The translations under genes and the position numbers were made by a program. Below, piece after piece: positions 25,801-36,600 of a DNA stretch of 64,000 nt. Below the pieces are notes generated by a model. It saw only the letters and a program-made list of their open reading frames with translations, made no database searches and was not told where the DNA came from. Each line of letters starts with the position of its first letter. The stretch's first letter is position 1. This DNA comes from a virus: positions 33,760-97,759 of the IMG/VR virus record IMGVR_UViG_3300025671_000044; one strand, written 5' to 3'.

Positions 25801-28800
25801 ACACTGAAAACATTGCCTGTTCTACTAATAGTTGAAACATCTATACCAATATTAGCAATCGTAAAAGAAGTCGATGTAGGAGTAGATAAAACTTCGCCGT
25901 TTACGTTGAATGTCTCGTCTTCAACACATTCGACTCTTACTTGGTTACCAACATATAATCCATGAGCAGAACTTGTAACAATAGTTTGAATATTACTTGC
26001 TCTAGATACACTACTTAGACTTACAATTGTAAAATTATAATCAAGAGAAGGATCTAATATCAAATACTGACTGGTGTTGGAACTTTTTAGGAAGTAGTTG
26101 TCAATAATAGCAGTTGATGCACCTTTGCTTGTTGGATAAACTCCTGAGTCTACACCATCAACAAACAAGTTTAAGTTGTTTGTGATATCCCAAGGATCGC
26201 CAACACTGTCGTCTGTTTCGTCCCAAGCAAGTCCTGTTGTTGCAACTAAAATATTTCCACTGGTGCTAAATGTTCCTTTTGCGTATCCAGTAGCACCAGT
26301 TACACCTGGTTGTGTAATAACTGCACCATCTGATGCTGTGATATTGCCACTAAGAGTCAATTGGACTTGTTCAAAGTTTTCTGTTCCGATATCACCAGCA
26401 GACAAATTAACTGCTGGAATTTCGTCGACTTGTGTTAGTCTTGAATTATATCCTTCTGTGTTTGTGTTGGTAAACTGACGTGTTGCAGGAATAAGTTCGC
26501 CGTTGAGCTGACCATTTGTGTTCAACTGAACAATAGCACCTGGAACAGCAGCAGTTGACACAGTTTTGTCAACAAAGCCACCTAACCTGTTTGAAATAAA
26601 ACTTCTTACTGCTAATTGTGTTGAAAGTCTAGCATTACTCGGGCCGCCAATTTCGTCATCACCCAAGTTCACATCTGTTGAAATTTCTTCAATAGCAACA
26701 TTAGACAGACTTAGTTTTAGAGCATCTAGTTCGTCCACCTGAACTTTGTTTCTAAATGTAATGTTACCAGTTCTGTTAAACGCTGTAATAAAGTCACCAA
26801 CTTTAAAGTCACCAAGTTCGTTTGTTCCTGATGAATAAACTCGTCCTGGCAATTCTTCGTATTGTTCGTATTCTGCTCTTGTGTTACCACCGTTTTGTGG
26901 AAGTGCGTTATAGTCTGTTCCTGAACCAGCATATTCCCAAGTGTGTGCAGATGAGTTAACAATACTCGGTCTGTGGAACCATATTTGTTTTTCTGGTAGA
27001 TTGGCAGTATTTGTAACACTGCTACTACCGTCTGTAGCTGTAATAGAGAATGTTGCTGTGCCTAATCCAGTTTTTGCAGATACTTCATTGATTGCAATAG
27101 TTGTATTTGGACTAGGAGAATGGTCTTGTGTAATTGTGCTGGTTGCATCAAATTGAATTCTCAATACGCTTGATCCTACAGCTACTTCTTCAATACTTAC
27201 AATAAGTCTACGTTCTTCTGGTTCCCAACTATGCACAAATGCACTGTTGTTGTTTGCACCTGTTGTTCCTTGAATTGCTCTACCAGGAACAAAATAATAG
27301 CTTTCAGATCCTGATTCGAGAATCAATGTTTGATATGTTTGGTGTGAACTTAAAATTTCTTCAACATAGAATTCTATAATGTCTGTTCTAAAAATATGTG
27401 TGCCACTATTTGTAGCATTTGTAAATAGATCTACTGGAAATTCTAAGCTGTCATCAAATGTTAAACTGAATGTATTTTCATCTAACACATTAGCATAGTA
27501 TGTTTGTTCGTCGTTTAAACCACCAATAGACGGATTTCCATTGTTATCGTAAATTAATTTTTCGCCGTTTGTAAATCCATGTCCGGTAATAGTAAACACA
27601 CCTGTGCCTAAATTAATATCTGTGGCCGCATTAAAGTTTGTTGTAGTAGGAGTTGGAATAAAGCTGTTTGTTATATCGCCTTCACTTGTTACTTCTGCAG
27701 GTGATGGAATTTCTTCTGGAGCTCTAATTGCTTCACTTACAATATTAAATCTACCTTGGACAAAATCTTCAATAGCAGTTGTAATTCCAGTTTTACCTGT
27801 AATCACTGCATTTGTATAAGTAGCAGCTTGTTGGATAGCTGCAATTGTTTGCAATTCTTCGCCTGCAAATACACTTCTAGTTGAGTCTGCTAGGTTGGCA
27901 GTAAAGTAGCTTAAACCTGCACTACGAGAATATCTATTACCTGTATCCCAAGTGTCTTTTGCTACTGCATCAATAATTAATTTTGTATCACGTAAACATT
28001 TGCTTTGATCGTATGTAAAGTTATACCATTTTGCTGCATCAATACTTTCGTTAATATAACGTGTGACTCTTTGCGCAATGTTTGCTTGTCCAACTGCGTC
28101 TAATCTGATAAAGTCATCTTGTAATGTTTGTGATACACCTAATGCATTTAAATCAGGCTCAATTAGAGTTATATCAACTGTGCCATCTTGATCTAAATAG
28201 CCAACAATTTCTCCAATTCTTGCTTCAACAAAAGACTCTTCAGTTACAGTTGCTGGTGTTCCGCTAGTGTCTTGTGTTAAAACGTTTCCTGTTGAAACTG
28301 CTACTGCTGTTTCTGTAACAATTTCACCAACAACAATTTTTAACCTATTGTATGCTGCAATAGTTTCATCTTTTTCACCTGACCCAAATTGTGCATTTGT
28401 TCCAACAAAATATTGTATAGCTGCATCTATAGTTTGTAAGTTACCATTAGTAGATAAGTCATACACAAGTGCATCAATAATCAAACCAACATCATTTTCA
28501 CATTTTGCTGCGTTGTATGTAAACGTAGTTGAGAATGGAGCAGTTCCTGCTGAAACTTGACTTGCAATCCATGCAGTAATTTCTTTTTTAATAAATTCTT
28601 TGTTTGCAATAAGTTGGTTTCTTGCATTTAATGCATTTGTATTAATTGCAGTTGGTAATACTCTAGCGTCTACTAAATCATCTCCAGCAACACTTGCACT
28701 ACTTCCAGCATCTAATACTTCTACTATTTCGTCCCAAAGTGCATCAGATCTTGATTCAAAAGTTGCATCTTGTATAATTTGTGCTGTAAATGTTTTAGCA

Positions 28801-30515
28801 TTTTGGTAAGCATCAATATGTTGCTCTTTTTGAGTAGCAAAAAGAGTTGGATCAAATCTACCGTTGAAGTAAGTTAATACAGATGAAATAGTTCTAGCAT
28901 TAGAATTTAATGCAGCGTCATATCTAATAGCATCTACTAATAGCCTTGTATCTCTTGCGCATTTTGCTTCGTTATAACTAAATCCTGCGTAGATACTTGG
29001 CGAGCCAGCTGCATTAGAAACTTGTAAGTTTACCCAATCAACTACATCTTGTGCAATTTCATCTCTTTTATTATCAATTAATAGTTTTGCAAATTTATAA
29101 CCAGGATCTCTAAAACGCAAAACAAATTCTTCAACTGGAGCATCTCGATTTATACCCGTAATAGTAATAGTTTGTTTACCTTCACTAGCACCAGTTGACA
29201 CAACATGAGCACGGTCAAATTCAAATGCTTTAGGCGAATAGCCTGAACTTCGTAGCGCATATAAACCAAAGTTTGTAGCAGAGTTGGTAATAGAACAATA
29301 TCCGCCTGATTGTGTATAAACACCATTGAGTAGGAAAATTTGGAAACAAGACACGATCTGTGCATAAGCATCGTTAAGTAGTCGCCAACCTGTGCCTCCA
29401 AATGAAAGCATGGTATATGCGTTAGCAACCATTGATTTACCTTGTTCAGGTATAGAACCAATGACTGGATTCTCAGCCTCAATATTGTAACGTGGAACGT
29501 TTGGAGATTCAACTAATGCACCGTCAATTTTAGCACCACTACCTCCTAAGAACGAAATAATTGAACAGTTCTGTGTATATGGAGAAGTAACAATTGTTGG
29601 TTTTGTATTTGGCAAGTTTGTATATTCAGCACGGTCAGTTACATCAGTAGCATTTGGATCGTCAAACACTGTAGCGTAATCCCATGTAATCAACGGAACT
29701 TGGTTATCATCAACCCCGTCTCTAAATGTAAATTCACCAAAGTAACATGCGTTACGAACACGTAGCATGTCCAAGTTAGCATTTGCAGGACGGATAATAC
29801 AACCACGCAAACCGTCACCTTTGATAACAACGTTATCAGGAACAATAACTGGGTTATCTTCTGTGTAGTCACCAACAGCAACTTTAATGTTTACTCTAGT
29901 TCCGTTGACTAAGCCGCTAGGGTTATAAACTAATGCGGAAGCAAGTTTACATGCTCTTTTAACAGTTTTTACCGGAGCACTCTGTCCGTCATTAGCGTCA
30001 TCACCTTGTTCAGCAGAAACGTAGATAACGTTACCACCAAATACGTCAGCATCAGCAAATTCTAGTTGTCCGTTACCATCTGTTTTAAGTATTTGTCCAA
30101 CAGTTCCATTGACAAGAGGCAGAGTCAAATTATAACTATTAGGCAAGTTGTAAGGTGCTTGAATACTAATACCATCTTCACCAGATGCAATACTTTCACG
30201 CCAAGTAATTTTACCAAAATCTTCCATGTCAAGGTCGTCTTTGATATTGAAGCCTGCGTTAGTGACTGTCATTTTTTCGTCGCCGTTGACAGTCATGCTG
30301 ATTTCAGCACTTGCACTATCTAACAAGTCATCTACTCTAACTTCAGTATTTCCTTCAAAAATTCTTTTTGTGATATCTTGGACAGTGTTATCATCTCTAA
30401 GTAGATAAACTTTACCGTCTGCTGTATTGATGGCTAATTCGCCGGATTCAAGTTGTGCTACACTAGGTTGATTACCAGCGACCGCACTTCGCTTGTGTCT
30501 AATTGTTGTTGCCAT
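19812..30515 (-). CDS. Giant tail fibre/adhesin with C-terminal S74 chaperone domain
   Basis: The protein has 3567 residues. N-terminal residues 1-60 (MATTIRHKRSAVAGNQPSVA ... ESGELAINTADGKVYL) are a common phage fibre attachment module. Residues about 155-300 look like a right-handed beta-helix (VSAEQGDDANDGQSAPVKTV, NVVIKGDGLRGCIIRPANAN). Three Cys-Arg-Asp-type helical repeats follow at about 510-900. A YadA/Hep_Hag-like beta-roll (NTAVGYVALSALTSANNNTA) lies at about 2800-2940 and is flanked by two long near-identical repeats. LDG(V/I)DS-type repeats lie near 3150-3390. The C-terminus is a Peptidase_S74 intramolecular chaperone (SSDRRLKENI, DAGVIAQEVEAVLPQA) with a final coiled coil, which normally cuts itself off after trimer folding. 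It probably binds the host surface. Confidence 0.92.
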   Translation of the reverse strand: MATTIRHKRSAVAGNQPSVAQLESGELAINTADGKVYLLRDDNTVQDITKRIFEGNTEVRVDDLLDSASAEISMTVNGDEKMTVTNAGFNIKDDLDMEDFGKITWRESIASGEDGISIQAPYNLPNSYNLTLPLVNGTVGQILKTDGNGQLEFADADVFGGNVIYVSAEQGDDANDGQSAPVKTVKRACKLASALVYNPSGLVNGTRVNIKVAVGDYTEDNPVIVPDNVVIKGDGLRGCIIRPANANLDMLRVRNACYFGEFTFRDGVDDNQVPLITWDYATVFDDPNATDVTDRAEYTNLPNTKPTIVTSPYTQNCSIISFLGGSGAKIDGALVESPNVPRYNIEAENPVIGSIPEQGKSMVANAYTMLSFGGTGWRLLNDAYAQIVSCFQIFLLNGVYTQSGGYCSITNSATNFGLYALRSSGYSPKAFEFDRAHVVSTGASEGKQTITITGINRDAPVEEFVLRFRDPGYKFAKLLIDNKRDEIAQDVVDWVNLQVSNAAGSPSIYAGFSYNEAKCARDTRLLVDAIRYDAALNSNARTISSVLTYFNGRFDPTLFATQKEQHIDAYQNAKTFTAQIIQDATFESRSDALWDEIVEVLDAGSSASVAGDDLVDARVLPTAINTNALNARNQLIANKEFIKKEITAWIASQVSAGTAPFSTTFTYNAAKCENDVGLIIDALVYDLSTNGNLQTIDAAIQYFVGTNAQFGSGEKDETIAAYNRLKIVVGEIVTETAVAVSTGNVLTQDTSGTPATVTEESFVEARIGEIVGYLDQDGTVDITLIEPDLNALGVSQTLQDDFIRLDAVGQANIAQRVTRYINESIDAAKWYNFTYDQSKCLRDTKLIIDAVAKDTWDTGNRYSRSAGLSYFTANLADSTRSVFAGEELQTIAAIQQAATYTNAVITGKTGITTAIEDFVQGRFNIVSEAIRAPEEIPSPAEVTSEGDITNSFIPTPTTTNFNAATDINLGTGVFTITGHGFTNGEKLIYDNNGNPSIGGLNDEQTYYANVLDENTFSLTFDDSLEFPVDLFTNATNSGTHIFRTDIIEFYVEEILSSHQTYQTLILESGSESYYFVPGRAIQGTTGANNNSAFVHSWEPEERRLIVSIEEVAVGSSVLRIQFDATSTITQDHSPSPNTTIAINEVSAKTGLGTATFSITATDGSSSVTNTANLPEKQIWFHRPSIVNSSAHTWEYAGSGTDYNALPQNGGNTRAEYEQYEELPGRVYSSGTNELGDFKVGDFITAFNRTGNITFRNKVQVDELDALKLSLSNVAIEEISTDVNLGDDEIGGPSNARLSTQLAVRSFISNRLGGFVDKTVSTAAVPGAIVQLNTNGQLNGELIPATRQFTNTNTEGYNSRLTQVDEIPAVNLSAGDIGTENFEQVQLTLSGNITASDGAVITQPGVTGATGYAKGTFSTSGNILVATTGLAWDETDDSVGDPWDITNNLNLFVDGVDSGVYPTSKGASTAIIDNYFLKSSNTSQYLILDPSLDYNFTIVSLSSVSRASNIQTIVTSSAHGLYVGNQVRVECVEDETFNVNGEVLSTPTSTSFTIANIGIDVSTISRTGNVFSVVTSADGNAQGAVTEERYGVAVNVDNANITGGSGYTPTQGNKIYENVSLTSITGVGSGAKADITVTAGAVSDVDLRRGGTGYVVGDRLSANAADIGGTGSSFEIDVSAIEKRIYVNILGGELFVASSSSIDFIEDVDAVNNSFDIGLDNVISLNFLAGTTAGGGSVDYTTNRITIAGHGLLDGDPLTYDTLGNVAIGGLLNGSVYYAKRIDVDTIEVYEDYSLLNKIEFLTTPLNNNHNFSRHAVNLTDDSIIVQNHGLTTADAIRINTLTDGSTSNALPNIDGKEIVDGSRFFVGSVTTNSFTLHTLRSDALSSINGLVTNRKDIGTKGVGAARITPSNTRVTEIVNTSSRIKSNWNTLAATNIDAENIISGTISPSRLGSSGVANSDTVLFGDSRYDTVVQSLKKANTTDNPITLTGSSSNAEFYGDPVNIGIANADYDPLGTFSTLGTSRFLQTQFDVNSNGSGEVFIKDGVVDAGTLDSLDSAYFLNPANLTSPVPVNRGGTNITTYAIGDLLYAQSAASLNTLNIGRANTFLKSNGVTPEWGTALDLAEGLDVGSAKLSSSSTSLGQVYNQNVSTLEIGGDAENVKIGKNSDSRNISTSVDTYEATNTQDVVVNLSAINLSTSSASANGEKVLLFGDTSQVAFGMTVAGSGSIPANTTVTGITDDEVFLSQDLTGSVLTGTTITFTNTPLTLGVRVGDTVIVASSGIANLDGQWPVIGATENATSFTIRTNNNVNANPAVTQIGTISKENTIVIKNQNVVIGGGEFGTSPLPALIKGEGGIGTNIGGGSLTLRPGIGTGNATGGDFIVETGEESTTGEALQTITERMRIDTEGVMTVTGYTKFTDTTGIKVPVGTSAQRPGEAGIYVTAAQGQIRYNTSDSTFEGYDGSNWGSLGGVKDVDQDTLIRPETSAGADNDELDFLTAGTQRMQIGATGDLGFGDSLTKFTIAYATGNTNIAGDVVVTGDLTVNGTTTTLNSTTLQIDDKNIELGTVATPTDTTADGGGITLKGATDHTITWSNANDSWDFSEHVNIISGKVYRINNTEVLSANTLGTNVINSSLQNVGALDGGSITSNFGNINIGTSNLTATGTITLGATSFGDNNITNVGSIALDTISGDNGSSMNFASSTVVNIDNVTQSTASTNGALIVDGGVGIAKNLHVGGILNGNGSGLTTLNATNLSSGTVNDARLPTSQAGKTFTSDITVNGFRIGQGALAESTNLIFGDGDSITTGAQYNTGIGSGSIHGALSGDKNTAVGYVALSALTSANNNTAIGSDSQEQRTNAGNNNTSVGADTMANSTAGDDNTGVGYQALEIVTGSDNTVLGASTGRTLTSGSNNILIGKGIETATNTTSNFMQIGNASNNSLSIPGVNTTVTTTSFTYSGTNGFSGVGTNLTALNASNLTSGTVPDGRISSSSVVQHQLDITGTGALDAGSITSGFGSINIGADNLTATGSVSLGATSFNDNNITNVGSIALDTIGADNGVSINFNSSTVVNIDNTTQSTASTNGALIVDGGVGIAKDVYVNGTINGNGSGLTSLNASNLGTGTVPNARIDGTYSNLTGTGALDAGSITSNFGNINIGTSTFTGNGSGLTSVDAATLDSIDSASFLRSDENDTTTGLLTINRNNSEQLRLQTQGSTQSPYISFYQAGTRRGYIQYVNGGAMRIYNDRTDEYLDINSGVNGLTYNVGGTNYTVWHAGNDGSASGLDADTLDGVDSGSFLRSDANDSFSGTISGAGSINITGNITAATFTGDGSGITGVTASDADTLDGIDSTGFIRSTATASQNIYIRNTSPTLYFRDTDHNVAMLHTNSDLFYILRGADDSTSWTQVNSQWPAYWNLTNNNAQMGGSLSAVGEVTAYSSDRRLKENIVPIENALDKVKSLHGVNFDWKAEVNDLGFHPVTMKNDAGVIAQEVEAVLPQAIAKAPFDTEWDSEAKEYKSKSGENYITVKYEKLAPLFIEAIKEQDAKIEAQAAEIAELKEMVKKLLDK
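27900..29030 (-). repeat. Three Cys-Arg-Asp helical repeats in the 3567-residue fibre
   Basis: Three copies share the core Y-(D/N)-x-x-K-C-x-x-D-x-x-L-(I/L)-(V/I)-D-A (for example YNEAKCARDTRLLVDA and YDQSKCLRDTKLIIDA), each followed by a TGN/NSN turn, a SYF-like helix and an AY/AI helix. Boundaries are approximate. The same unit occurs ten times in the neighbouring 2620-residue fibre. Confidence 0.8.
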
Positions 30516-30568
30516 TATGGCTGCCTCCTATATAGGTAACGGGTCAGGTCCTAAGACGCCCAATTAAA

Positions 30569-30597
30569 AACGATAGAGATCGTTACTACTATTTATG
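30569..30597 (-). promoter_or_regulatory. Late promoter CATAAATA and leader hairpin of the giant fibre
   Basis: CATAAATA (30590-30597) is followed within 5 bases by the hairpin AACGAT/ATCGTT with a four-base loop and then five T. The hairpin would sit at the very 5' end of a late transcript, or end readthrough from the upstream fibre gene. About 50 more leader bases and an AGGAGG site precede the ATG. Confidence 0.5.
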
Positions 30598-30621
30598 AAG
30601 GAAAGTAAAGTAGTAGCTTAA

Positions 30622-33600
30622 TTAAAAGCTACCACCGTCAATTGTGTCAGTCCAAACTGGAGTTGCATCACTACCACTTGTTACAGTAAGAATTTGGAAA
30701 CTGTTACTTGCGTCACTTGTTCCTGCTGCTGGAGTAACTTGAATTGGATTTTGTGCATTACCATACAAAATACCGTCTGTAGTAAATGTGCTTGCACCCG
30801 TGCCTCCGTATTGCACTTCAAGGTCGGTTACAAGTGTCAGTGTGCCTGCATCAAGATTTGTAACAATAATTCTATTGTTAACAGCATCAAGCATTTCTGT
30901 GCTATCGTCTGCAAAAATACTACCTCTAAATCCTGCTGCGTCAAGTATACCAGTTACAAACAAGTCTTGATCGATTTGAACATTAGTTGTAAACGTGCTT
31001 GTTGTTTCACTTAGTCTAAGTTTTTCAACACTTGCACCTGCAATTCTTGTTGTAAACACCATGTCAAAATCTTCGTCACCAGTGGTAACATCAGTGCTTA
31101 TAACATCTATTCTACCAGCAGTAACATAGTTGTTATTTGTAATTTCTTGTTCAAATGGTAGTCCTATGCCTGCGCCAACTGCTGCACCGCCTGTTTGGTT
31201 ATGGTGAGCAAGTATAATTGGATCAACTATGTTATCCGCAGCACTATCTGATTCGTTGCTAATAATTTTAAAGCTATCAGTTGTTCTAATAGTGTTAGCT
31301 GGAATAAAGATTTCATCTGTGGCTTTTTCAGTAAGTTGTAATACATCATTTTCGTTACCACTGATATAACCTCTAACATGTAAGTTTCTTGCTATTCCTA
31401 CACCGCCTGCTACTGTCACTGCACCAACATTGTATGCTGTGCTTTCAGTGGTGTTATCAAATTCTGTTAGAATTGAATCTTTAATACTTAATGTTGTTGG
31501 ATCAAGTGTAATTCTCTCAACACCGTTTGTAAAGAATTCAAGTGTATCTTCGTCTGCGCCGGGTGAAGTTTCTGGACGAATAAATGTATCTTGATCTACA
31601 TCTTTAACACCGCCTAATGTTCCCCAGTTAGCACCGTCATAACCTTCAAATGTCTCGTCTGTGGTATTGAAACGTATTTGTCCAATTGCTGCTGTTGAGT
31701 CGGCTCCACGTTGTGCTGTTGTTCCTACTGGAATCTGTAGTGTGCCAACACTGTTGAATATTACAATTTCACTGTTTACTTGGAATACACTGTCTGTTGA
31801 CACAGCACCCATTGTAATAGTAGTTGCATCTCCAAATGCATTTACAGTTTGAACATTTGCATTCAGCAAGTTAAACGTATCAATTCGGTTTGTTGTAATA
31901 TCACCACCGTCAACATTTAGATCTAAATCAATATCAACATTGTGTTTGATATTTGTAGTTCCGATACCAACTGCACCAATTGTTAAGTTTGTAGTGCCGC
32001 CGGCAAAGTTTAATATGTTAGCATTGTCATTTAACAAATTAAACGTAGTGCTTGTAGTTGTAATATCGCCGCCGTCTACTGCAAGATCAGCATCAATTTC
32101 TACATTGCCTAATACAGTTCCACCTGTGAGTTTGTTGAGATATCTATTTTCAACATAGTTTACAACTGCAACTTGTGTTGGAACAGTGTTAATGTCGCTT
32201 GCACCTGTGCTTGCTCTCAAATCTGAACTGTTGCTAACTTCTTTAAGTTCAACACCAACTGGAATACCAAAACGTTTAAATGGTCCAATACTTGCAATAC
32301 CACTTAAACTAATTTCCTCTGCATTAAGTGTAATAGCACCAGTAAGTGCGTTTACGTTAAAGAAGTTACCAACTCTAAAGTTACCAATTTGGTCAACTGT
32401 TCCGCCTGCAAATACTTTACCGTTGTCTGTTTCTGTAATTTCGTTTTCTGCTATAGCACTACCGCCAAAGAACGGAAGTGCGTTATAAGTAACGCCAGCA
32501 CCTACATATTCAAAAGCATGTCCTGATGTTGAAACAGTTGAAACGTTTTGCATACTACCAAGTGTGTTTTCTGCAACATATGTGATTTGTGGAAATACAT
32601 CAAGTTCTGCTACACCACCATATGTTAAGTTTAATAACCTTATTGCTTCATCTTCAATTGCTTGTGCGTCTGCTAATACTAATTCACGCTTTGCGTTTGC
32701 ACTAGTTTCTGCATTTGCTGCATAATCATGGTCAATTTCATTTGGTAAAACTGGATATATGCCTTGAGATATAACTTCGGCTATCTTAGTAACATTGTTT
32801 TCAATTGACAGTGTTGCACTTGATGTTCCACCTGTTGGATTATAGGTTTGTGTCAAACTATTGTCGTCACTTGCTACAACTTTTTGGTTTTGGCCAATCT
32901 TGCTCATTATGCTTGCAAGATGTTTGTAAGCAAATTCTGTAACTCCTTCTTGGTCAGCGTTACTACCTGCTGTAGTAATACCTGCAAGAATTGTTCCTGT
33001 ATAGTATGCTTCTCCTGCTCTGCGAGTTTGTTTGTTACCACCATACATCATATCGTAAAGTGCAGCATCAATTATGTATTTTGTATCTCTTTCACACTTT
33101 GCAACATTGTAGCTAAATCCAATAATGTTATCTCTAATAAAGTCAATCACGCCTTGTTGTATTGTTGTATTTGCAGTTGAAAGTGCATCAAGTGCAATAT
33201 TTGTTGACACTGTTACCCAACTTGTGTCAGGTTCTTGATCGTTTGGTGTGCTCAACAAGTTGCCTGCTGTAATAGCATCGATTGTAATGTTGAACAAGTT
33301 GTTAGAAGTTGTAGCTTCAGCACTTGTTCCATATGGTCCAACCAAAGACTGTGTTTCAGTGTTTCCTGCAGTTGGTGTTACTGTTATACCTTGAATTACT
33401 TGAGCAGCAACAGTTTTAACTCTTGTAATAGCATCAGCTGTTTCGTTTTCTTGTCCGTATACTTGACTATCTCCGTTAAGGAAATAGCTTCTTGCAGTTG
33501 CCAACGAACTTACATTTCCTGTATACAATAGATCGTGTGTTGTTGATTCAACAAGATATCCAATATCTCTGCGACATTTAGCTTGATCATAACTAAATCC

Positions 33601-36600
33601 ATTTTGATTTGTATTGATATAATCAATTACACCTTGGACTAAATCAGCACTAGAGCTGTCGCCAGTTGATTGTATTAAATCTCTGCTTGCAATTCTTGTG
33701 GAAGACGCACCTGTTTCGTCAACAGCAGTTTCAGTTGGCAATATTTCAAGTGTGTTTGCCCTAACTACATCCTCTACAATAGTAGAAAGCACGTTGACTT
33801 GTGTAGCTTCGGTAGCACTTGCATTACCAGCACTTGTATTTTGTCCTGGATAAGTTCCAACAACAATCTGTTGTAAAATTACCCCTAGCTGATTAAGTGC
33901 GTCTGCTGTGCCATCTCTTTGATCATATGGTAACACACTTGCACTGCCTTCAAAGTAAGATCTTGCATTTTGAATACTTGCAAGGTTAGTGTTATACATA
34001 ATATCATGACTTACTGCATCAACAATATATCCTGTGTCTCTTTCACATTTTGTTTGATCGTAAGTTAAATTTGGAAGATTTGTAGTAATCCAACTTATTA
34101 ATTCACTTATAATAAATGTTCTATTATTTTGTAGTTGCAGTTGTGCATTATTTCTGTTTGCATTTCCAGAAGGATTAGGAAAACTCAATGCGTCTGCATT
34201 GCCTGTGCCGTTTTGTATAATGTCAATTATTTCATCAAATAATGCATTACAAATTGCAACACTTGCACTATCTGATGCAATTAAATTAGCAACTTCGCCT
34301 TTTAAATGTGTAATTGCTGCAATTGTTTGTGTTATTTGATCGCTAATAACATATGCGCTCACTGCTCTGTAGTAAGACAATCCTGCTGTGATACTGTTAT
34401 AATTTGACCCTGTAATTAAATCATTGCAAACTGCATCTAGAATTAATTGTGTATCTCTAGCACACTTTGCACTGTCGTATACAAAGTATTGATTGTTAAT
34501 GTATGCAATTGCTTCTTCTTGCAAGAATGCTTTGTTTTCTTGTAGCTGTCTAGCTGCATCAATAAGTTCTTGACTTGCTGGCACTGGTGCTGGATATGTT
34601 TGTCCTTCACTTGGCAGTGTTTGGTATTCGAGTAGTGTTAATACAGTATCAAAACCGTCTGTTACTCTAGTTGTAGCAGTTGTGTCAGTAGTTGTATATG
34701 TGAGTGCTAAACGTTTTGCTTCTCTAATTGCAAGTATAGTTGCAGGCAATTGGTCATCTTTCACTGTAGATGCATTTGCTCTAATGTATGCTTGTCCTGC
34801 TACAATAGCATTATGGTTTGTGTTTAATCTTGCATCTCTTACTACCGCATCAATAATTAAACCTGTGTCACGTTTACATTTTTCTCTATCGTATGTAAAG
34901 TTTGGATAATTTGCAAGGATCCAAGTTGTTGATGCAGCGGCAAAGTTATCTTGTTGACCAAATATAGAACCAAATGCTGTTTGCAAGCTGGCGTCTGCCC
35001 AGTCAGTGACTGCTCTATTTGTAGCAGGTAAACTGTCAAGATTACCCGCAGTCAAAACATCGATAATGATTTGTATTAAACTAGTTGCGCTGCCTACTTC
35101 TGTTGCACTTGCAGGGTCACCTGCTGTGTTTTGTATTTCGTTGTTTCCAGGACTTTTTGTTAATGCTGATTCTAAAAGAATGCCTGTTACAACACCTTGC
35201 AAATGTGTATATGCTTGTATTGTAGCAGTTGTTTCATCTGTGCTTCCTAATTGGCTTGAAGTTCCTACAAAATAACTGGTTGCAGTTTGTCTTGTAGCAC
35301 TATTGCCTTCATATAAAATGTCGTATATTAAAGCATCAACAATGTATCCAACGTCTCTTTCACATTTGTCAGCATCATATGTTAATGTTGGATTTTGTTG
35401 ATTTACATAAGCTCTTACTTCTTTTTTAATAAAAGTTCTGTTTGCAATAAGCTGATTTCTTGCGTTTATTCTGTTTGTAATTACACCAGTTGGTAATGGA
35501 TATGTAATTGCATCAGCATTAGTGATATTACCAATTGTAATTTCTTTAATTACAGTATCTTGAATAGTTGTTTTTGCATTTTTCCAACTATTAACATCAG
35601 TTTGAATACCTGCTGCTGCCCATGTGTATGTTGGTTCAACAAGTGCTGGCATGCCGCTAACACTATTTGCTGTAATTACATCAGCAATAATTTTTACTAA
35701 ACCTTCTGCATCATCTACTTCATCTGAACTTCCTAAATTTCCTGTAGTAGTTTGTCCAGGATAGTTTTCAATAACAATTTGACTTACAATATTACTTGCT
35801 AAGTTGTTATATGCAGCCGCAGTAATTGCTCTTTGACTTTCTGGTAGCTGGCTTGTTGTGCCTTCAAAATATGCATCTGCTGCTCTGCGGGTTGCAAAGT
35901 TGCCTCCGTATTGAATGTCAAAACTTATTGCATCTACAATGTATTTTGTATCTCTTGTGCATTTTAATGTATCATAAACAAAAGTAGGATAATTAGCTGA
36001 AATCCACGCATTTACTTCGCTTGCAATAAAATCTCTGTTTGCTTGTAATAGAATTCTTGAATTTGTTGCGCTACCGTTTGTTCCTGGATCTGTCCAAGTA
36101 ATAGTGTCTGCTGAAACATCTGTGCTGACTTGACCATTCTCTAAAATATCTAAAATTTCATCAAACGCTGCATCTGATCTTGCTTCAGCAGTCGCATTTG
36201 ACATGTAAGTGCCAGTTGCAAGTGTTTTCATATATTGATAAGATGCTTTTGTCTGTTCAAACTGAGCACTCAAAACGTATGCACTATTTGCACGTTGATA
36301 TGATAATCCTGTAGTAACAGCATTGTAATTTGTTCCAAGTGCTACATCAAATGCAACACTATCAACAATATAACCAACATCTCTTCTACAAGTAGCAGAG
36401 TTATAAGCTCTACCTGTAATAATGTCAATAACTTCGTCCCATGCTGCTGTGACTCGTGTTGTTGCTGTTGAATCAGCAGATACATCAGATAATGCTAATG
36501 TTAATCCTTTAAGGTAGTTGTAAGCAGCTACCGTTACAGTAGTTTGAGATCCTGTAGTTGAAGAAGTAGTGTTATAAACATCAGCACTTGCTCTTGCATA

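Noticed and set aside
20430-29000. Many plus-strand frames of 60-225 codons opposite the giant fibre
   Set aside because: They follow the repeat structure of the minus-strand fibre gene, are rich in Val/Leu/Pro/Ser, and lack ribosome sites or promoters.
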